From assembly GCA_027627225.1 (NCBI GenBank), contig JAPFQT010000037.1, positions 558,001 to 622,000 on the forward strand: a stretch of DNA of 64,000 nucleotides. The letters run 5' to 3'. A program made the position numbers and the translations under genes. This DNA comes from Congeria kusceri. Its lineage: Eukaryota; Mollusca; Bivalvia; Myida; Dreissenidae. Shown here in pieces: positions 60,480 through 64,000 of the stretch. Within the stretch, counting starts at the first letter, position 1. Every line of letters starts with the position of its first letter. The notes below the pieces were generated by a model that saw only the letters and a list, made by a program, of their open reading frames with translations, was not told the DNA's origin and made no database searches.

Positions 60480-60890
60480 TCGGACTTTCGGAGATTTTCA
60501 TTTTGCGGAACTTTAATATTCCGCGAAAAACAACGCTAATATAAGCATATAGCAGCCGTCGGAATTTCGGGAATCAACATTTTCCGACGGACAGAAAGAT
60601 ACTAATTACTTAACAATTTTCGGGACATTTGTTCCCACGGGAAGAATTCGGAATCTAAAAATCGCGGAACTTGTAACTTTTTCCGACGGACAGAAAGATA
60701 CTAACTTAAATAGCATTTTTCGGGACATTTGTTCCGACGGCTAGAAAGCATAATCTAAAAAGCGCGGAACTTTGCAATTCTTCCGACGGAAAAATTGCGC
60801 AATGAACACTGCACAAAAAGCGGAATCTAAAAAGCGCGGAACTTTACAAATCTTCCGACGGAAAATATAACACATGAAATACTGCACAAA
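60480..60890. repeat. Degenerate 'ttccgacgga' tandem repeat
   Basis: Three to four units of about 110-120 bp combine 'ttccgacggacagaaagata', 'tttcgggacatttgttcc' and 'aatctaaaaagcgcggaact'. 'ttccgacgg' and 'ccgtcggaa' occur in both orientations. Confidence 0.8.
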
Positions 60891-60914
60891 AAGCGGGTTG
60901 CCATGGGTTACCCG

Positions 60915-60990
60915 AGAAAATGATTTGATTGGTTCCGATACTTAGAACTGACCAATCAGTAATAGTTCTCATCCAGCTTATATACTACAA
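60915..60990 (+). promoter_or_regulatory. Possible promoter: two CCAAT motifs and a TATA-like box
   Basis: 'gattggtt' (inverted CCAAT) and 'gaccaatcag' are followed by 'ttatatac' (60978-60985) and a CAA-rich stretch, the spacing of a metazoan Pol II promoter. It may drive the noncoding exon at 61290 or belong to the adjacent repeat. Confidence 0.35.
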
Positions 60991-61289
60991 CAACAACAAC
61001 AAGTAAGTAGAATAAACAAGTCACGAGGTTTTTACGTTAGTATATCTTATAAATAACTTAGTTATTATTTTGTTATTTGAAATATATTAATTAAAATTTA
61101 TGTACGTTACACATGCTTTTATTTTTATGCCACTCCAACGTTTTATGCGAATATGAGGAGGAGTACCGACGAGTATTTTTCGGACGCGAGTGTTTTCCGG
61201 ACATTGTTTGCCTTAATTTAAACTTTAAAGTCATAATGATAACAAGCACTTAAGATTTAATTATATTTGATCATTATTCGACTTTTCAG

Positions 61290-61350
61290 TGATTCTGTCA
61301 CAGGAAAAGGAATGCCAGTTTGTGGCTTGAGCATGAGACTCGGTTAAAAG
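61290..61350 (+). ncRNA. Candidate noncoding exon (5' UTR or lncRNA)
   Basis: Acceptor 'cattattcgacttttcag' and strong donor gtgagt bracket 61 nt with stops in all three frames. It could be a UTR exon of a gene running out of the window to the right, or part of a lncRNA. No partner exon identified. Confidence 0.35.
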
Positions 61351-61648
61351 GTGAGTGCCCCCTTGAATATATTTTATCGGAGTACGGCAACACTTTCCTC
61401 TTCTTTAAAGGGATTGTCACAGGGTGAGAAAATTGTGCAGCTAGTCCCAGACTCGAACCCGGGACCCCTCGCTATCAGGGCGAGTGCTCTCCCGACTGAG
61501 CTAACCTGGCCGCCACACAACCACTCCCCTTTAAGTGACCAAGTATATGCCGTGACATACACCCTCGCTCAAATATGAATTCGTCCTCGAATTCATGGTG
61601 TTATATAATTACCACGGGCCCTCGGAGAGTTAACCCGGGTAACGTCAC

Positions 61649-61667
61649 GGTCCCACGTTGGGCGCCA
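61649..61667 (-). other. Primer-binding site for tRNA-Lys(CTT)
   Basis: Plus strand reads ggtcccacgttgggcgcca; the last 16 bases, including CCA, equal the 3' end of metazoan tRNA-Lys(CTT) as I know it. Position immediately internal to the 5' LTR (two-base spacer) is correct for reverse-transcription priming. Confidence 0.85.
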
Positions 61668-61691
61668 AATGTCACAGGGTGAGAAAATTGT

Positions 61692-61768
61692 GCGGCTAGT
61701 CCCAGACTCGAACCCGGGACCCCTCGCTATCAGGGCGAGTGCTCTCCCGACTGAGCTAACCGGGCCGC
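61692..61768 (-). tRNA. tRNA-like unit inside the 5' LTR
   Basis: Acceptor GCGGC/GCCGC pairs. D arm GCTC...GAGC is preceded by A box 'ttagctcagtcgg'. Anticodon stem CTCGC/GCGAG is perfect with loop CCTGATA, and the B box is 'ggttcgagtct'. The T stem has a mismatch and U33 is replaced by C, so it is tRNA-like and not a working tRNA. TTTT (61687-61684) follows after a few bases. A second copy lies in the other LTR (61437-61513). Confidence 0.75.
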
Positions 61769-61887
61769 CACACAACCTCTCCCCTTTAAGTGACCAAGTT
61801 CATGCCGTGACAGGATTTTATATTGAAATTTGGAGATTTACTTCGTACAATCTGCGTTGTATCAGAGGCTTTGGTATTGGCACTACC

Positions 61888-62041
61888 CCTTGTTGGGTAA
61901 CAAATGTCACACTCACAGGGTGAGAAAAATGAACAGCCAGTCCAGGACTCAAACCCGAGACCCGGCAAGTGCTCTTCCCACTGAGCTTACCGGGTCACTA
62001 CACAATAAGTCCTTCATAGTTACCAAGTCCATACCATCACA
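61888..62041 (-). mobile_element. Older, diverged LTR of the same TRIM family with decayed PBS
   Basis: 61905-62041 aligns with the LTRs at 61415 and 61670 (TGTCAC start, 'cagggtgaga', tRNA-like centre, 'taccaagtccat', 'atcaca' end) with many changes. Adjacent 'cttgttgggtaacaaa' matches the young element's 'cacgttgggcgccaaa', a decayed PBS. The partner LTR is missing. Confidence 0.75.
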
Positions 62042-62283
62042 GATTTATCTTCATGTCTGTTACCATTTTTGCCTTCAATTTACAATAAAGCAGATTCTTA
62101 CTAGTGATGAAATGTTATAGTGATTTTTTTTTTATTTGGTAACAAGGATACCTTTTGCAATTCGAAAAAAACCCGCTAACTTTTGGTTATGACAAATGAG
62201 ATCCTTCACAAAATCCTCTAAACAACACAGTTAACAACCACAATTGAATTATTTTTACCAGTAGAACTTGAATATTCTTGTTA

Positions 62284-62590
62284 GGCGTAAAAATAATTGG
62301 TTTCAGGTTACCCAACCGACCCTAAAAATGCCCTGACCCTAGAACATCTTATTGAGTTTTTCAGATATTTTTTTATTATTGTTTTTTAATAACTAAATGT
62401 TTTTGTTTTGTGGTTTAATTAGTGTTTTGTTTTGATAGCATCTACTTGTTAAACTATATTACTGCAGTGTTTTGAATATTCATTCAGTTTTAGAATCTTG
62501 AAGTTGATTAAATTTAAAAAAAACCTACGTACTTACCTACCCTAGTTTATTTGGTCATGTAACCTGAAACTAAAATATATTTGACGCGGT
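62284..62590. mobile_element. Harbinger-like MITE, diverged copy
   Basis: TTA then GGCGTAAAAATAATT; inner arm 'tttcaggttacccaaccgac'; right arm 'catgtaacctgaaac'; right end decayed to 'gacgcggta'. Fourth copy of the family. Confidence 0.75.
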
Positions 62591-62594
62591 ACTA

Positions 62595-63275
62595 AAGTAT
62601 TTTTAAATCATGAGGTATCAACCTGAGATACTTATTTCATCTTAAAGACATTATTTGTTCATATAAATCAACATTGTGCTTCTTTCAACAAAAACAGAAC
62701 AGATAAAGCAACATGATCACAGTCTTGGTCAGCAGAAGATCATAAAACATGCTTGCTAAGGTTTGATTTTTATGCTCTGAAAATGAGATATTACCATAAT
62801 TTTCATTACATTTGTTTACTCATTTGCTATTGTAGGAATGTGCTGTTGATTTTTATAGTATTAAATTATCTTAAGTTAAAAACTATTATAATATCTAAAT
62901 TGATGTATTATGATTTCATTCATATAGAGATGTACATGTATATAATTTAAACGCCTCATGTAACAAACAATGCTGAAACACCAAATTGAAAGTTTAACTT
63001 GTGAACCCTTAGTAATACTGGCACATCTTTGTCGAGTAAATAAAGAATAAATGCACATTTTTAAATTACTTAGACTTTCAGTTAGATAAATGTTGTACAA
63101 ATAGAATAAACCTGATTGTGCAAGATTTTATAGTTATCAGATGTTTAAAATAGATATGTTTATTGCAGTGACACTATGAGCATACTGGATGTGGTGAAGT
63201 GATAAGAAGAGCAAAAAGATGTCAAAGAAGGAGGCAGTACATTTTCAAGGTTAATTGTATTTCAGTCTTTATCGA
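62595..63275. other. No supported gene
   Basis: AT-rich; frames at 62753-63100 lack support. Confidence 0.45.
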
Positions 63276-63279
63276 ATAG

Positions 63280-63990
63280 TCCGAGCTATACTTCTTACCC
63301 GCTCGTCAGTGTCGGCGTAATGTTCTAGTTAAGGTGCAACAAGTATATATATATCTGTAACTACTACAGATATTTAATTGAAACTTCACACATGTCTTCA
63401 GGGTCATTTTGTTAGGTCATAGACCAAGGTCTATAACTGTTACCTCAGTTTAGCAGAATTATGCCCCTTTGTGTACTTCAACAACTTCAGATTTAAGTTT
63501 GCATGTACCAACTCCATATCTACTACAGATATTCAATTAAAACTTCACACACGTGTTCCGGGTCATTATATACGGTCACTGGCCAAGGCCCTTAACTGTG
63601 ACCAGCATTTTAGCAGAATAATACCCCTGTTGTACTTAGAAAAGTCAGGTTAAGGTTCGTGTGCAAGAGAAAATTGAGGTTAAGATTTGCGTGCAAGTAA
63701 ATATCATTGTAACTACTAGAGATATTCAGCAGAAACTTCACACGTGTCTTCAGGGAAATAATATAAGGTTACTGGCCAAGGCCCATAACTGTGGCCAGCA
63801 TTTTAGCAGAATTATGCCTCTTTTTGTACTTAGAAATATTCATGTTAAGGTTTGCGTGCAAATATGTATCTCTGTTACTACTACAGATAATCAATTGATA
63901 CTTCACAAAGGTCTTCGGGGTCATTATGTAAGGTCACTGACAGAATATATATATAATCAAAGCGGAATGAATTGTTAAGCATGTTGTCCT
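63280..63990 (+). repeat. Dispersed repeat, same family as 36900
   Basis: Four units contain 'ctactacagatattcaatt', 'ggtcactggccaaggccc', 'agcagaattatgccc' and 'ttaaggtttgcgtgcaa'. The array ends with a terminal motif near 63960-63990. Confidence 0.85.
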
Positions 63991-64000
63991 AAGACAACTC

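Larger units (their letters stand above)
61415..61812 (-). mobile_element. Terminal-repeat retrotransposon in miniature (TRIM) with tRNA-like LTRs
   Basis: Minus orientation: 5' LTR 61812-61670, 112-bp internal segment, 3' LTR 61557-61415. Both LTRs are 143 bp, differ at five positions, and begin TGTCAC and end GTGACA. GGAT flanks both sides (61411-61414 and 61813-61816), the 4-bp duplication expected of Ty3/Gypsy-type integration. A primer-binding site lies two bases inside the 5' LTR. No gag or pol sequence exists. Each LTR includes a tRNA-like unit with its own terminator. LTR identity of about 96.5 per cent implies fairly recent insertion. Confidence 0.85.

Noticed and set aside
61003..61008. 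gtaagt donor just after the TATA-like box at 60978
   Set aside because: It lies where a TATA-directed start would fall, so it cannot be the donor of a first exon from that promoter.
61374..61775. Minus-strand frames containing SSVGRALALIARGPGFES
   Set aside because: This peptide is the translation of the tRNA-like LTR of the miniature retrotransposon, a well-known spurious hit type.

Overview
The window is AT-rich eukaryotic DNA with no bacterial-style gene packing. It shows short spliced exons, long introns, very dense repeats, tRNA-derived SINE heads and a (CCCTAA)n-type insert. The dispersed families resemble those I associate with heterodont bivalve genomes: motifs such as 'ggtcaaggtcacaa', 'ttcaccaaacttcatgaaaa' and 'gagttatggcccttgaatta', and the 'tataccccc...aaagttt' family. 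A bivalve mollusc is therefore my best inference; the species is not determined.

Coding content is thin. The best-supported coding pieces are: (1) the phase-compatible last two exons of a plus-strand gene (35187-35285 and 36426-36524, ending in a stop), with further candidate exons scattered from about 16.2 kb; (2) a compact two-exon minus-strand gene (47787 to 45580) that predicts a 54-residue protein with a uORF overlapping the start codon as TAATG; (3) a single EGF-like exon on the minus strand at 1331-1442; (4) a broken DUF6589-like remnant at 5.5-6.2 kb.

Layout: 0-10 kb has tandem repeats, the EGF-like exon, the DUF6589-like remnant, an exact 14-bp TIR MITE and a decayed minisatellite. 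10-22 kb has candidate exons, two MITEs of a Harbinger-like family, a 166-bp tandem duplication and an hAT-like MITE. 23.5-26.8 kb is a nested repeat island bounded by exact 17-bp inverted repeats and containing a foldback 'cgagacacgaag' array and a full hAT-type MITE. 29-36 kb holds a mariner deletion derivative nested in another TIR element, another hAT-like MITE, a short telomeric insert with a 10-bp duplication, and the 3' end of the plus-strand gene. 39-41 kb is a tandem array full of AGGTCA nuclear-receptor-like sites. 42-50 kb contains tRNA-derived heads, the small minus-strand gene and inverted copies of the dispersed repeats. 50.9-52.3 kb is a TA-flanked TIR element. 54-59.5 kb is trinucleotide repeats followed by three related 23-bp minisatellite blocks. 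60-64 kb has a SINE, a 'ttccgacgga' array, a promoter-like patch and a retrotransposon in miniature.

The most unusual object is that miniature retrotransposon (61415-61812, minus strand). It has two 143-bp LTRs, a 112-bp internal segment with a primer-binding site matching the 3' end of tRNA-Lys(CTT), and a 4-bp target duplication. Each LTR contains a tRNA-like unit with A box, B box and a TTTT Pol III terminator. It is arranged like plant Cassandra elements, but with a tRNA-like unit in place of 5S rRNA. No database search was possible, so family names rest on motif recognition.
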